Source of the DNA: JAWPMT01 sp965215825 | GTDB lineage: Bacteria; Bacteroidota; Bacteroidia; Cytophagales; Cyclobacteriaceae | Direction: 5' to 3' | Assembly: GCA_965215825.1 (NCBI GenBank) | Contig: CBDCEM010000003.1 | Location: forward strand, 2,666,001 to 2,730,000 | Length of the DNA: 64,000 bases | Part shown: positions 17,815-27,347 of the stretch, one piece after another | How the letters are laid out: each line of letters starts with the position of its first letter | How positions within the stretch are numbered: position 1 is the stretch's first letter | The notes under the pieces: generated by a model | What the model was told of the DNA's origin: nothing | The model's database searches: none | What the model saw: the letters and a program-made list of their open reading frames with translations, nothing else | Translations under genes and position numbers: made by a program

Positions 17815-20800
17815 ATGTCTCGTATTTTTAAAGTACTGCCCTTTCTTTTTCTAGTTGCGTGTGGGGGGAGTAAAACAGACTCTGACAACTTTTCCAGTCC
17901 CAAAAACCTCTTTGTTGACTATGTAAGCTCATACACAGGTAATGTAATTTCTTCACAAAGTGATGTCAGAATAAAACTTACTGGAGCCATGGGCGACTCC
18001 TTGATCGGAACTGAAGTCCCGGGTTTCTTTTCATTTTCTCCGGCGATTGAAGGAAGTGCCGTCTGGGATGCCAGCAACACTATCGTTTTTAAACCTACGG
18101 CGGCGCTACCTAATGGACGGACTTATGAAGTAACTGCTGATCTTTCCAAGGTTATCCCAGATATTGACAAGGATAAACGGGAGTTCCGATTCATGTTCCA
18201 GACGTTGGTTCAAAATTTTGAGACCTCCGTATTTGGCTTGGTGCTCTATGACGTCAAAGACCTTACTCGAGTGAAAGTTGAGGGTCAAATACAAACTGCC
18301 GATTATGCTTCTTATGAAGCGATTCAAAAAATGCTTGCAGCGGCTCAGAATGGTACGAGCAAGAATATCTCCTGGGAAAATAATGGCCAAAACAATACCT
18401 ACAGTTTTACTATTGAGGACATCACTAAGACCAAGAATGAAAGTCAGGTACAATTGAAATTCATGGGTCAACCCATTGGAGTAGACAGAAACGAGACTTT
18501 AAATGTGGAAGTCCCCTCTCTGGACAATTATAAAGTGGTTTCCAGTAAAGTTGTAGATGGAAACGAGAAGTACATTTCAGTGCTGTTTTCAGACCCATTA
18601 GACGCGCGGCAAAACCTGCAGGGTCTAATCAGTCTTGTTGGAGCAACAGGAACGCCCCGGCTTGTTATCAATCTCAATGAATTGAAAATATATCCGAAGG
18701 GCAATATCGGACAGCAGCTGACCCTCACCATTAATGAATCTGTGAAAAATATAGGGGGGTATGAACTTAAAGAAGATTTTCGATCAACCCTGGTCTTTGC
18801 GCAGGTAAAGCCAGAAGTTCGACTTGTTGACACCAGTTCTAAATCTATTCTTCCTGACAATGAAAAACTCGCGCTTCCTTTTGAAGCTGTCGGACTGAAT
18901 TCAGTGGAGGTATCAGTCATTCGTATCTATGAAGACAACATCCTCCAGTACTTCCAGGTAAACGAGCTAAACGGAGATTATCAGCTAAATCGTGTAGCAA
19001 AACCTATTCTGCGAAAAATTATTCCTTTGAATACCTCTGGGGTCACGAATCTAAATACGTGGAATCGATTTACGCTGGATCTGGATCAGATCCTAAACAC
19101 GCAACCGGGAGAGATCTATCAGATCCGCATCGGTTTTAATAAACAACACTCTTTATATTTCTGCAGTTCGGAAGGCGAGCTTGAAGAAAGTGGCACTTTA
19201 GAAGAAGAGAATGAGGTACCTGGCTGGGATTATTATGATTCCTATTACAATGGAAATTACTCCTGGCAAGATCGAGACGATCCTTGTACGGATTCTTATT
19301 ATGGAAATTATAGGAGTGTAAATAAGATACTTTTCTCCTCGAATATCGGACTCATCGCCAAGAAAAGGGATGAAGGAAGATTGCACGTATTTGTCAATGA
19401 TCTGCTCACGACAAGAGGGCTGTCTGGTGCGGAAGTAAAGGTTTATGATTACCAGCAACAGCAAATTGCCACCGCACAAACGGATGAAGAAGGGCAAGCA
19501 ATACTAACAACCGATCAGGTTCCCTATTTACTAGTTGCCAAAAAAAACAATCAAAAGGGCTATTTGAGGCTTGATGATGGGTCTGCCTTATCTCTAAGCA
19601 ATTTCGATGTATCTGGATCTAGAATTCAAAATGGCCTAAAGGGGTTTCTATATGGAGAAAGAGGTGTTTGGCGGCCCTCGGATACCGTACACCTGGGATT
19701 TATTCTAGAAGATGTTGCCTCCATCCTACCAGAAGATCATCCGGTCATTTTAGAATTAAGCAATCCCAATGGTCAGATCGTTCAACGAAAAGTAAGCAGT
19801 CAATCGGTTAGTGGAATTTATCGCTTTGATTTTGTAACGGACAAGGACGCTCCCACTGGCAATTGGCAGGCCAAAGCCAAAGTAGGCGGTGCCAGTTTCT
19901 ACAAAACAGTAAAAGTTGAAACGATCAAGCCTAATCGACTGAAAGTAGACCTGACCTTCGACAAAGATGTTTTTACCGCCTCTGATAATTACCCGACAGC
20001 AGATCTTAACGTCCGTTGGCTAACTGGAGCGACTGCACGAAACCTCAAAGCTGAGTATGAACTCAAACTTGTCCCCATAAAAACATCCTTTAAAGACTTC
20101 CCGAATTTCACTTTTGATGATCAATCGAAGAGTTTTTACAGTCAACGTGAGTTGGCTTACGAGGGTAAGGTAGATCAAAATGGATATGCAAAAGTTGATT
20201 TCGATCTTGGTTCAAATGATCAGGCACCTGGTGCTTTGCGCGCTAATTTTTATGGCAAAGTATACGAAGATGGTGGTGACTTTAGTGTAAGCAATGCAAG
20301 CATCCCCTATTTCCCATACAACACCTTTGTAGGCATCAAGGCCCCGGAAGGAGATCAGGGCAATTTCCTTTCCAGGCAAACGAATCATACCATTGAAATC
20401 GCGACGGTAGATGCACAAGGCAACCCGGTAAATCGATCTGGCCTTGAAGTCACGATGTACAAAGTCGGCTGGCGCTGGTGGTGGGACCGGTCATCGGATA
20501 ACATTTCAAATTACCTAAGACGTTCTAATCGCATTGAGCTTTCGAAAACAAGGATCGACACACAAAATGGCCGGGGCACCTGGACACTAGACCCTGATGA
20601 ACTGGATTGGGGAAGACATTATCTGGTTGTTCGGGATCCAAGATCGGGTCACTCGGCTGGACAAGTAATCTATATGAGTTGGTATGGCAACCGGGGTGAA
20701 GGCCTGGAAGGCGCCAGTATGCTTGATTTTGAAGTGGAAAAAGAAACGTATGATGTCGGAGAAGATATCTCTATCTCTATTCCAACAACCGCTGGAACAA

Positions 20801-23322
20801 GAACTCTAGTGAGTTTGGAGACAGGCAGTGAAGTACTGCAGTCTTTTTGGGTCGAGGGGGAAGAGGGTAACACCAACTTCTCATTTCAGGCTACTTCAGA
20901 GATGGCGCCAAACATATATGCGCACTTAACCATGATTCAGCCACATGGCCAAACAGCAAATGACCTTCCTATCAGGTTGTATGGAGTCCAATCGATCAAA
21001 GTAATAGATCAGGCCACGGTATTAGAACCTGTAGCTTCACTACCTACTGAATTACAACCTGAGCAAGAGTTCACTCTTGAAGTCTCAGAGGCTTCTGGAA
21101 AATCCATGGGTTACACGGTCGCGATTGTAGACGAAGGATTATTGGACATCACTAATTTCAAGACTCCCGATCCCTGGAATACCTTCTACGCGCGCGAAGC
21201 ATTAGGTATCAAAACCTGGGATGTTTACGATCAGGTCATTGGTGCTTCTGTCGGAGAGATGCAACACTTGTTGGCTGTCGGTGGAGATGGTGAACTTCAA
21301 GCCAAAGATCAAACTGAAGCTAATCGGTTCAAGCCTGTAGTGAAAGTCCTTGGCCCATTTCAATTGGAAAGTGGCGCTACGAATTCGCACAAAATCCAGC
21401 TCCCGCAATACATAGGGAGCGTGAAGACGATGATCGTGGCTGCAGAAAATGGAGCTTACGGAAAGACCGAAATAGCTACTCCGGTTCGTCAACCATTGAT
21501 GGTTTTGGCTACCCTTCCTCGTGTAGCAGGCCCTGCAGAGACCATGAAATTGCCTGTAAATGTTTTTGCGCTGGCGGAAAACATTAAAGACGTACAAGTC
21601 ACCATTGAAACCCGGGGAACATTAGAACTTGCAGGAGGTGAAAATCAGCAAATATCTTTTCAGGAAGCCGGTGACCAGGTCATTTACTTTGATATCAAAG
21701 CGAAAGAGGCACTTGGACCGGGGTACGTCAAGGTAACCGCAAAATCCGCAGATGTTGAAGCGACTTATGACATTGAGCTACAAGTCAAACCAAGAAATCC
21801 GGAAGTAACGCTCGTTGATGATAAAACGATGAGCGCTGGTGACTCCTGGTCTTATGCTTACCAACCAGTAGGACTGCTGGGTAACAATGAAATGGCCATT
21901 GAAATCAGTACCTTACCTCCGTTGAACCTGGAAAGCAGGCTCAGTTATCTGATTCGATATCCGCACGGTTGCGTAGAACAAACAACCTCCTCTGTATTTG
22001 CGCAGTTATTCCTTGGTGATCTCACCGAATTATCTGAAAGTCGAAAAAGCCGAATCCAGCGAAACATCCAGGCAGCCATTAAACGGCTAAATTCTTTTCA
22101 GACTTCTTCCGGAGGTTTTGCTTACTGGCCCGGAGATAATTATGCCAACGACTGGGGATCTAATTATGCTGGTCATTTCCTCCTTGAAGCCCGAAATCGT
22201 GGATATGCGGTTCCAGAAGCTATGATCAATGATTGGATCAAATTCCAGACTAAGAGAGCAGAATCCTGGGAGAACAATAGCTCCAGCTACAATAATGACC
22301 TAACGCAAGCTTATCGTTTGTATGGTCTCGCATTGGCCGAACAACCTGCATTAGGTGCTATGAACAGATTGAAAGGTAGTAATTCACTGCGCAGAGCCGC
22401 AAAATGGAGGCTGGCGCTAGCTTATGCTCAGGCGGGGTTTGACAATCAGGCGAAAAACCTGATTGAAGGAATCTCTACCGAATCTGAAGATGATCGCGGG
22501 TATTATAGTTACACTTTCGGCTCAGTGGTTAGAGACCAGGCCATGATCATGGAAACGTTACTTCGCATTGGTGAAAGTCGAACTGCTTTTGAAATTCTGA
22601 AAAAAATCGCCACAAAACTGGGCGAATCCAATCGATGGATGTCCACTCAAACTACCGCTTATGCATTGATAGCCATATCGAAATATGCGAAGGCTTATGA
22701 ATCAGACAATGCAACCGAAGCCACCGTAGAAATTGCCGGGGATTTGACCAGGTTGTCTGGTCAGTCTTTTATTCATCAAGTGTCGGTTCCAGATTCCGAG
22801 CAATCAGCAAACATCAAGATCCAAAACTCAGGTGAAGCTCCCATCTTTGCTCGGGTGATTCGCACAGGAACGCCGCTGGAAGGTAACGAACAGGCCGAAA
22901 CCCGGAACTTAAATTTATCTGTAGGCTATTTTGATATGGATGGACGTTCAATAGACGTGTCAGAACTTAAACAGGGAACCAACTTCAAAGCACAGGTCAC
23001 GGTAACTAATCCTGGGAGTAAAGGCTTGTACGAAGAGCTTGCTCTCACACAGATTTTCCCCTCAGGGTGGGAAATCATCAATACCCGGTTGGATGGCTCC
23101 GCAGAACAGAATAACCTCGTTGAGTACCTGGATATTCGAGACGATCGTGCCATGCACTACTTTGACCTCAAACCTAACAAAAGAGGTACGTTTACAGTAT
23201 TGCTAAATGCCACTTATCAGGGTCGATATTATTTGCCAGGAATTACAGCCGAAGCGATGTACGATAACTCGATTTTTGCAAGTACTGAAGGAAAATGGGT
23301 AGACATAATTGGGGAAGATTAA
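17815..23322 (+). CDS. Bacterial alpha-2-macroglobulin lipoprotein (YfhM type)
   Basis: An 1835-residue lipoprotein (lipobox LVAC at residues 17-20), hence anchored in the periplasm. Successive beta-sandwich (MG) domains are visible. An A2M-type central segment reads YGERGVWRPSDTVHLGFIL. The thioester motif CVEQ (Cys1386-Gln1389) sits in YPHGCVEQTTSS and is followed by the alpha/alpha thioester barrel (AAIKRLNSFQTSSGGFAYWPG) and a C-terminal receptor-like domain. Bacterial A2Ms trap attacking proteases by covalent capture, protecting the envelope, and usually travel with pbpC, as here. Intact thioester residues suggest it is functional. A strong terminator hairpin is built into its last codons, so pbpC is not simply read through. 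A short acidic Tyr/Asp-rich insertion (about 455-500) is unusual. Confidence 0.95.
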   Translation: MSRIFKVLPFLFLVACGGSKTDSDNFSSPKNLFVDYVSSYTGNVISSQSDVRIKLTGAMGDSLIGTEVPGFFSFSPAIEGSAVWDASNTIVFKPTAALPNGRTYEVTADLSKVIPDIDKDKREFRFMFQTLVQNFETSVFGLVLYDVKDLTRVKVEGQIQTADYASYEAIQKMLAAAQNGTSKNISWENNGQNNTYSFTIEDITKTKNESQVQLKFMGQPIGVDRNETLNVEVPSLDNYKVVSSKVVDGNEKYISVLFSDPLDARQNLQGLISLVGATGTPRLVINLNELKIYPKGNIGQQLTLTINESVKNIGGYELKEDFRSTLVFAQVKPEVRLVDTSSKSILPDNEKLALPFEAVGLNSVEVSVIRIYEDNILQYFQVNELNGDYQLNRVAKPILRKIIPLNTSGVTNLNTWNRFTLDLDQILNTQPGEIYQIRIGFNKQHSLYFCSSEGELEESGTLEEENEVPGWDYYDSYYNGNYSWQDRDDPCTDSYYGNYRSVNKILFSSNIGLIAKKRDEGRLHVFVNDLLTTRGLSGAEVKVYDYQQQQIATAQTDEEGQAILTTDQVPYLLVAKKNNQKGYLRLDDGSALSLSNFDVSGSRIQNGLKGFLYGERGVWRPSDTVHLGFILEDVASILPEDHPVILELSNPNGQIVQRKVSSQSVSGIYRFDFVTDKDAPTGNWQAKAKVGGASFYKTVKVETIKPNRLKVDLTFDKDVFTASDNYPTADLNVRWLTGATARNLKAEYELKLVPIKTSFKDFPNFTFDDQSKSFYSQRELAYEGKVDQNGYAKVDFDLGSNDQAPGALRANFYGKVYEDGGDFSVSNASIPYFPYNTFVGIKAPEGDQGNFLSRQTNHTIEIATVDAQGNPVNRSGLEVTMYKVGWRWWWDRSSDNISNYLRRSNRIELSKTRIDTQNGRGTWTLDPDELDWGRHYLVVRDPRSGHSAGQVIYMSWYGNRGEGLEGASMLDFEVEKETYDVGEDISISIPTTAGTRTLVSLETGSEVLQSFWVEGEEGNTNFSFQATSEMAPNIYAHLTMIQPHGQTANDLPIRLYGVQSIKVIDQATVLEPVASLPTELQPEQEFTLEVSEASGKSMGYTVAIVDEGLLDITNFKTPDPWNTFYAREALGIKTWDVYDQVIGASVGEMQHLLAVGGDGELQAKDQTEANRFKPVVKVLGPFQLESGATNSHKIQLPQYIGSVKTMIVAAENGAYGKTEIATPVRQPLMVLATLPRVAGPAETMKLPVNVFALAENIKDVQVTIETRGTLELAGGENQQISFQEAGDQVIYFDIKAKEALGPGYVKVTAKSADVEATYDIELQVKPRNPEVTLVDDKTMSAGDSWSYAYQPVGLLGNNEMAIEISTLPPLNLESRLSYLIRYPHGCVEQTTSSVFAQLFLGDLTELSESRKSRIQRNIQAAIKRLNSFQTSSGGFAYWPGDNYANDWGSNYAGHFLLEARNRGYAVPEAMINDWIKFQTKRAESWENNSSSYNNDLTQAYRLYGLALAEQPALGAMNRLKGSNSLRRAAKWRLALAYAQAGFDNQAKNLIEGISTESEDDRGYYSYTFGSVVRDQAMIMETLLRIGESRTAFEILKKIATKLGESNRWMSTQTTAYALIAISKYAKAYESDNATEATVEIAGDLTRLSGQSFIHQVSVPDSEQSANIKIQNSGEAPIFARVIRTGTPLEGNEQAETRNLNLSVGYFDMDGRSIDVSELKQGTNFKAQVTVTNPGSKGLYEELALTQIFPSGWEIINTRLDGSAEQNNLVEYLDIRDDRAMHYFDLKPNKRGTFTVLLNATYQGRYYLPGITAEAMYDNSIFASTEGKWVDIIGED

Positions 23323-23335
23323 CCTTCCCCTTTTT
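23311..23335 (+). terminator. Intrinsic terminator overlapping the A2M stop codon
   Basis: GGGGAAG (23311-23317), loop ATTAAC, CTTCCCC (23324-23330), then TTTTT. The stem covers the last codons and stop (23320-23322) of the A2M gene. On the other strand it covers the last codons and stop of the coiled-coil gene. The U tract is present only for plus-strand transcription. Confidence 0.8.
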
Positions 23336-23633
23336 CAAGATGATCAAGACGCGGAAGTACATTATCCTTCATCAGATCAAACACGTGATCAAATTTATAT
23401 TCCAAAGAATTTAGACGATCATTTGTTATTCCTTGACTTTTCACCAGTTGATTTTGGCCTTGAACCAATTGATTTTGACCTTGAACCAGTTGATCTTGTC
23501 CCTGGACTAATTTTTCTAACAGCTCACTATGCTTTTCCAGGGTTTGACCTTGTTTGGTTAGAATTTCTGTTTGTCTATCTTGAACCCTCAGGGATTCAGA
23601 TAGCACCTCTAGTATTTTGTCTTGATTTTTCAT
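23319..23633 (-). CDS. Small coiled-coil protein antisense between A2M and pbpC
   Basis: A 104-residue protein on the opposite strand, filling the gap between A2M and pbpC. Its TAA (23321-23319) overlaps the A2M stop (TTAA). Its ATG (23633-23631) overlaps the pbpC ATG (23632-23634) within a CATG. A second in-frame ATG lies at 23639. The sequence is a heptad-rich coiled coil with an internal repeat, LVQGQDQ / LVQGQNQ / LVQGQNQ / LVKSQ (about residues 50-75), and a C-terminal NSLEYKFDHVFDLMKDNV. No signal peptide or membrane helix is seen from this start. A 108-codon plus-strand frame also crosses this gap, but it has no recognisable composition. The precise fit and protein-like heptads favour a real gene; function unknown. 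Confidence 0.6.
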   Translation of the reverse strand: MKNQDKILEVLSESLRVQDRQTEILTKQGQTLEKHSELLEKLVQGQDQLVQGQNQLVQGQNQLVKSQGITNDRLNSLEYKFDHVFDLMKDNVLPRLDHLEKGEG

Positions 23634-26019
23634 GATCATAAAATTAGCAAATAATATCACAAAAAGGTTAGTTAACGCACCGCTCCTACTACAATTACTA
23701 ATATTTTTTGCATCCGTATTCTTGCTGCCAGTCATATTTATTCCTCTTCCACAGCCTATTTTCGATCAGCCTTATGCCACAGTGATCCGTTCGTCCGACG
23801 GACAACTCCTGGCTACTTCAATCGCTCCAGATGAACAATGGCGTTTCGCTCCTTCCGATTCAATTCCGGAAAAATTCAAAACCACCATCCTCCTTTATGA
23901 AGATGAATATTTCTTCAAGCATCCTGGTGTTAACCCTGTTTCTCTACTACGAGCCATTTATCAAAATGTAAGTTCGGGGAAAGTGGTTAGTGGTGGAAGT
24001 ACACTGACCATGCAAGTGATCCGAATGGCACTGGGCAATCAAAAACGCACCTATCTGCAAAAGGTGTGGGAAATCTTGCTCTCATTCAAATTGGAGCTAT
24101 TCTATTCTAAATCAGACATCCTGAAACTCTATGCAGATCATGCCCCATTTGGTGCTAACATCGTTGGGTTAAACGCAGCTTCCTGGCGATATTATGGAAG
24201 AGCTCCATCGTCCCTTTCATGGGCAGAAATGGCGATGTTGGCTGTTTTGCCCAATGACCCTCACAACATATTTCCTGGTAAAAATGATGAATCTCTGATC
24301 AGAAAGAGGAATTGGCTTTTACAAAAATTACATAATCGAGGAATTCTGGATGCTGATGAACTCTTCTTGTCAAAACATGAAAATATTCCAAAAAGCCTGA
24401 AACGAATTCCCTACCAGGCGCCACACTTACTGCAACGGGCTGCAAAAGAAGGATTAGCAGGGAAAAATGTTATCTCTACGTTAGATCGTGACTTACAACT
24501 CCGATCAGGTCAGGTGCTTAGCAGTCATAGCCGACAATTATCAGGAAATGAAATTCACAATGCAGCAGCTTTGGTCCTCGATATCGAAACAGGGCATGTT
24601 CTGGCTTATCACGGCAACACTAACAATTCGGGGACACATGGAAGACATGTGGATGTGATTACTGCCAGGAGAAGCCCTGGCAGTTTGTTGAAGCCAGTTC
24701 TATACGCAGCCGCGCTGGATGAAGGATTGATTTTACCTGAGCAATTGCTGCCCGACATCCCACTATTCCTGCAAGGGTTCGCCCCAAAAAACTTCGACAA
24801 AGCCTTTCGGGGTGCAGTTCCAGCTAATGAAGCATTACGGAGTAGTCTAAATGTACCCTTTGTTCATCTACTCGTCGATTACGGATATGAACGTTTTCAC
24901 CAAAAGCTTGGCCAACTTGGATTTGAAAGCTTTAATCGGCCTGCCTCTCATTATGGGCTTTCTATTATTCTCGGTGGAGCGGAGACATCACTTTGGGAAA
25001 TTTCGTCAGTATATGCTGGACTCGCCAGGGCGTTACACAGCTATTCTGACCGACCTTACCGTCATGGATATAGCTCTTTGGACTATCACAAAAACCTATA
25101 CCTCGATTCTACAGCGGAGACCAATGAAAGTCTGACAAATGATGGTCCGTTGCGAGTTTCTTCCATTCAACACACGTTTGAAGCCATGCGGCAATTGCGC
25201 CGACCAGATAATCAAATGGGTTGGCAGTATTTTGAACAACCAACAGATATTTCCTGGAAAACCGGTACGAGTTATGGGTTTAGGGACGCGTGGGCTATCG
25301 GATTAAATGAGCACTATCTTGTCGGTGTTTGGGTAGGAAATGCTGACGGTGAAGGACGACCTGGTCTGACAGGAATCACTGCGGCTGCCCCTATTCTGTT
25401 TGATTTATTTGATTTGCTCCCAAGGCAAGAAAATGAGTTACCACAATTCGGACAAGAAGTAGAAACATGTAGTGTTAGCGGTATGCTGGCAACTTCTCAC
25501 TGCCCAGTAGTCGCCATGACACACCTTACACAGGAAATGAGTGAAATGGGTGCAAACTGTAGTTATCACCGCCAACTACATCTGGATAAAGAATTACAGT
25601 TTCAGGTAAACAGTTCCTGTTATCCAGTAAGTGACATAGCAAACATCTACCAATTCATTCTTCCCCCAACGCAGGCCTGGTACTATAAAAAATACCATCC
25701 CAATTACAAGGGGTTACCTCCTTTGGCACCTGGTTGTACTGATGGATCCGGAGACCTTAGTTTTGATTTGATTTACCCCAGACAGTTCACCAAGGTGCGA
25801 ATTCCCAAAGAGCAGGATGGCAAACTTGGTCAGGCAATTTTCGAAGCAGCGCATCAGGACAAAAATGCAACCATACACTGGCATGTCGATGACCAATATC
25901 TGGGAACTACCACCATTCAACATCAAATGGGCATTCAAGTGGAAGAAGGTCCTCATTTACTTACATTGATCGACCAGACAGGAAGAGAAATAACTCAAAG
26001 GTTTGAGGTAGTCAACTAA
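23632..26019 (+). CDS. pbpC: Penicillin-binding protein 1C
   Basis: A 795-residue bifunctional peptidoglycan synthase. N-terminal membrane anchor (about 14-38). Glycosyltransferase family 51 domain with catalytic Glu in LLYEDEYFFKHPGVNP and GGSTLTMQVIRM. Transpeptidase domain with SxxK (S351-L-L-K354 in RRSPGSLLKP), SxN (S405-L-N407) and KTG (K543-T544-G545 in WKTGTSYGFRDAW). C-terminal PBP1C-specific domain with Cys pairs (CSVSGMLATSHCP) and a beta-rich end. It polymerises and possibly crosslinks glycan strands at the outer face of the inner membrane. Genetic linkage to A2M is classical, as A2M is thought to guard the envelope while PBP1C repairs the wall. Its ATG shares bases with that of the antisense coiled-coil gene. 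Confidence 0.95.
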   Translation: MIIKLANNITKRLVNAPLLLQLLIFFASVFLLPVIFIPLPQPIFDQPYATVIRSSDGQLLATSIAPDEQWRFAPSDSIPEKFKTTILLYEDEYFFKHPGVNPVSLLRAIYQNVSSGKVVSGGSTLTMQVIRMALGNQKRTYLQKVWEILLSFKLELFYSKSDILKLYADHAPFGANIVGLNAASWRYYGRAPSSLSWAEMAMLAVLPNDPHNIFPGKNDESLIRKRNWLLQKLHNRGILDADELFLSKHENIPKSLKRIPYQAPHLLQRAAKEGLAGKNVISTLDRDLQLRSGQVLSSHSRQLSGNEIHNAAALVLDIETGHVLAYHGNTNNSGTHGRHVDVITARRSPGSLLKPVLYAAALDEGLILPEQLLPDIPLFLQGFAPKNFDKAFRGAVPANEALRSSLNVPFVHLLVDYGYERFHQKLGQLGFESFNRPASHYGLSIILGGAETSLWEISSVYAGLARALHSYSDRPYRHGYSSLDYHKNLYLDSTAETNESLTNDGPLRVSSIQHTFEAMRQLRRPDNQMGWQYFEQPTDISWKTGTSYGFRDAWAIGLNEHYLVGVWVGNADGEGRPGLTGITAAAPILFDLFDLLPRQENELPQFGQEVETCSVSGMLATSHCPVVAMTHLTQEMSEMGANCSYHRQLHLDKELQFQVNSSCYPVSDIANIYQFILPPTQAWYYKKYHPNYKGLPPLAPGCTDGSGDLSFDLIYPRQFTKVRIPKEQDGKLGQAIFEAAHQDKNATIHWHVDDQYLGTTTIQHQMGIQVEEGPHLLTLIDQTGREITQRFEVVN

Positions 26020-26054
26020 CAGACTGTCTCGAAACTGACTAAAGCCAGAAGGCC

Positions 26055-27347
26055 ATGGGACCATCCATCCAAATGGGCATTAGAGAAGTACATTTTTCCA
26101 ATATATTAGACACCCTAACTGAATCGAAAAGCATGAGTTTAACGAAGAATTACTCGGGATACGAATCGTTCCAATACCTTGAAAAAGATGTAGATTATCG
26201 CTATTTCGAGTTAGCAGAAGAAATAAACCGGGTTCCTTCTACAAAAGTGGAGCTCAGTACCTCCCAGGAGGAGGTCGCAAATAAAATCATTAAGGAAAAC
26301 ATCCTGATCAGCGTACACGAACACCTGGGAACTTTTCCAAAAGACATCATGCAAACCCCTGCCTACGTCAAGGAAGGGCGTATGGCAACGGCCTTCAAAG
26401 GCCTCGCTCAGGGACACTGGGATTGTGTTTTTGATAATCTTATGGATGGTATTTGTCAAATTCATTCTAAAGGAGGTTGGAAGTGGAGTGAAGTGATCCA
26501 TGATCTGGGCATGCGTCTATGTGATATTGCTCATCAGGATTTTGTCATACACTGTAAGACTGTCGAAGATATTCATGCAGCACATCGCGACGGAAAAGTA
26601 GCCTGGGTAGCCGTCATGGAAGGCGCCATGATGATCGAAAACGAATTAGATCGTCTTGATCTGCTCTATGGCTTCGGGTTGAGGTCCATTGGGATCACTT
26701 ACAGTGAATCAAACGCACTGGGCTCCGGATTAAAAGAAGAAAGAGACGGAGGCTTGACTTCCTTTGGAAAACGGGCTGTCGATCGCATGAATAAACTAGG
26801 CCTATTGATCGATTGTTCCCATACAGGCGATCAAACAGCTCTCGACACCATTAAGCACAGTACGAAGCCCATTATTCTAAGTCATATCGGTTCCAAGGTG
26901 CTTTGGAACACCAATCGCCTGGCGCCAGATGATGTCCTGAAAGCCTGCGCGGATAAAGGAGGTGTCATTGGTGTTGAGGCTGCACCTCATACAACCTTGA
27001 CTCCAACGAAAAGAAAACACAACCTGGATGCAGTGATGGAGCACTTTGAATACATCAAAGACCTGGTTGGTATAGATCATGTGACGCTTGGCCCTGACAC
27101 ACTTTACGGGGATCATGTTGGTTTGCACAAAGCTTACACCGCTGCATTGTCGCTGAAAGCATCCAAAAGTCAGGGCAAGCCGGGTATGGAGTATGAACCT
27201 GTACCTTTTGTCGACGGTTTAGAAAACCCAACAGAAGGTTCTTACAACCTTGTCCGGTGGTTGGTTAAGCACAATTACACCGAAGAAGACATTGCCAAAG
27301 TAATGGGGAAAAACACATTAAGATTACTTGGTGAAGTGTGGCACTGA
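26055..27347 (+). CDS. Peptidase M19 (membrane dipeptidase family)
   Basis: A 430-residue M19/renal-dipeptidase-like amidohydrolase. Family motifs are visible: the bridging Glu in AVMEGAMMIEN, GLRSIGITYSESNALGSG, then DGGLTSFGKRAVDRMNKLG, LIDCSHTGD and PIILSHIGSK (the two zinc His), NTNRLAPDDVL, KGGVIGVEA and HVTLGPDTLYGDHVG. The N-terminal metal motif, normally H-x-D, reads H88-E89-H90 here. No signal peptide is evident, so it is likely cytoplasmic, hydrolysing dipeptides. The start at 26055 has an AGAAGG tract upstream; ATGs at 26073 and 26133 are alternatives. Its TGA overlaps the ATG of the next gene (TGATG), beginning a chain of four coupled genes that ends with a solute symporter. The substrate is therefore probably something that symporter imports. 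Confidence 0.9.
   Translation: MGPSIQMGIREVHFSNILDTLTESKSMSLTKNYSGYESFQYLEKDVDYRYFELAEEINRVPSTKVELSTSQEEVANKIIKENILISVHEHLGTFPKDIMQTPAYVKEGRMATAFKGLAQGHWDCVFDNLMDGICQIHSKGGWKWSEVIHDLGMRLCDIAHQDFVIHCKTVEDIHAAHRDGKVAWVAVMEGAMMIENELDRLDLLYGFGLRSIGITYSESNALGSGLKEERDGGLTSFGKRAVDRMNKLGLLIDCSHTGDQTALDTIKHSTKPIILSHIGSKVLWNTNRLAPDDVLKACADKGGVIGVEAAPHTTLTPTKRKHNLDAVMEHFEYIKDLVGIDHVTLGPDTLYGDHVGLHKAYTAALSLKASKSQGKPGMEYEPVPFVDGLENPTEGSYNLVRWLVKHNYTEEDIAKVMGKNTLRLLGEVWH

Noticed and set aside
17815..23322. Several minus-strand frames of 68-131 codons inside the A2M gene
   Set aside because: They have no recognisable domain, follow the codon bias of the coding strand and lack plausible starts; shadows of the real gene.
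23309..23635. Plus-strand frame of 108 codons across the A2M-pbpC gap
   Set aside because: It is the complement of the repetitive coiled-coil gene: its repeated EP(I/V)DF/LEPVD pattern follows from the antisense Gln/Leu repeat. It shows no signal, domain or sensible start.
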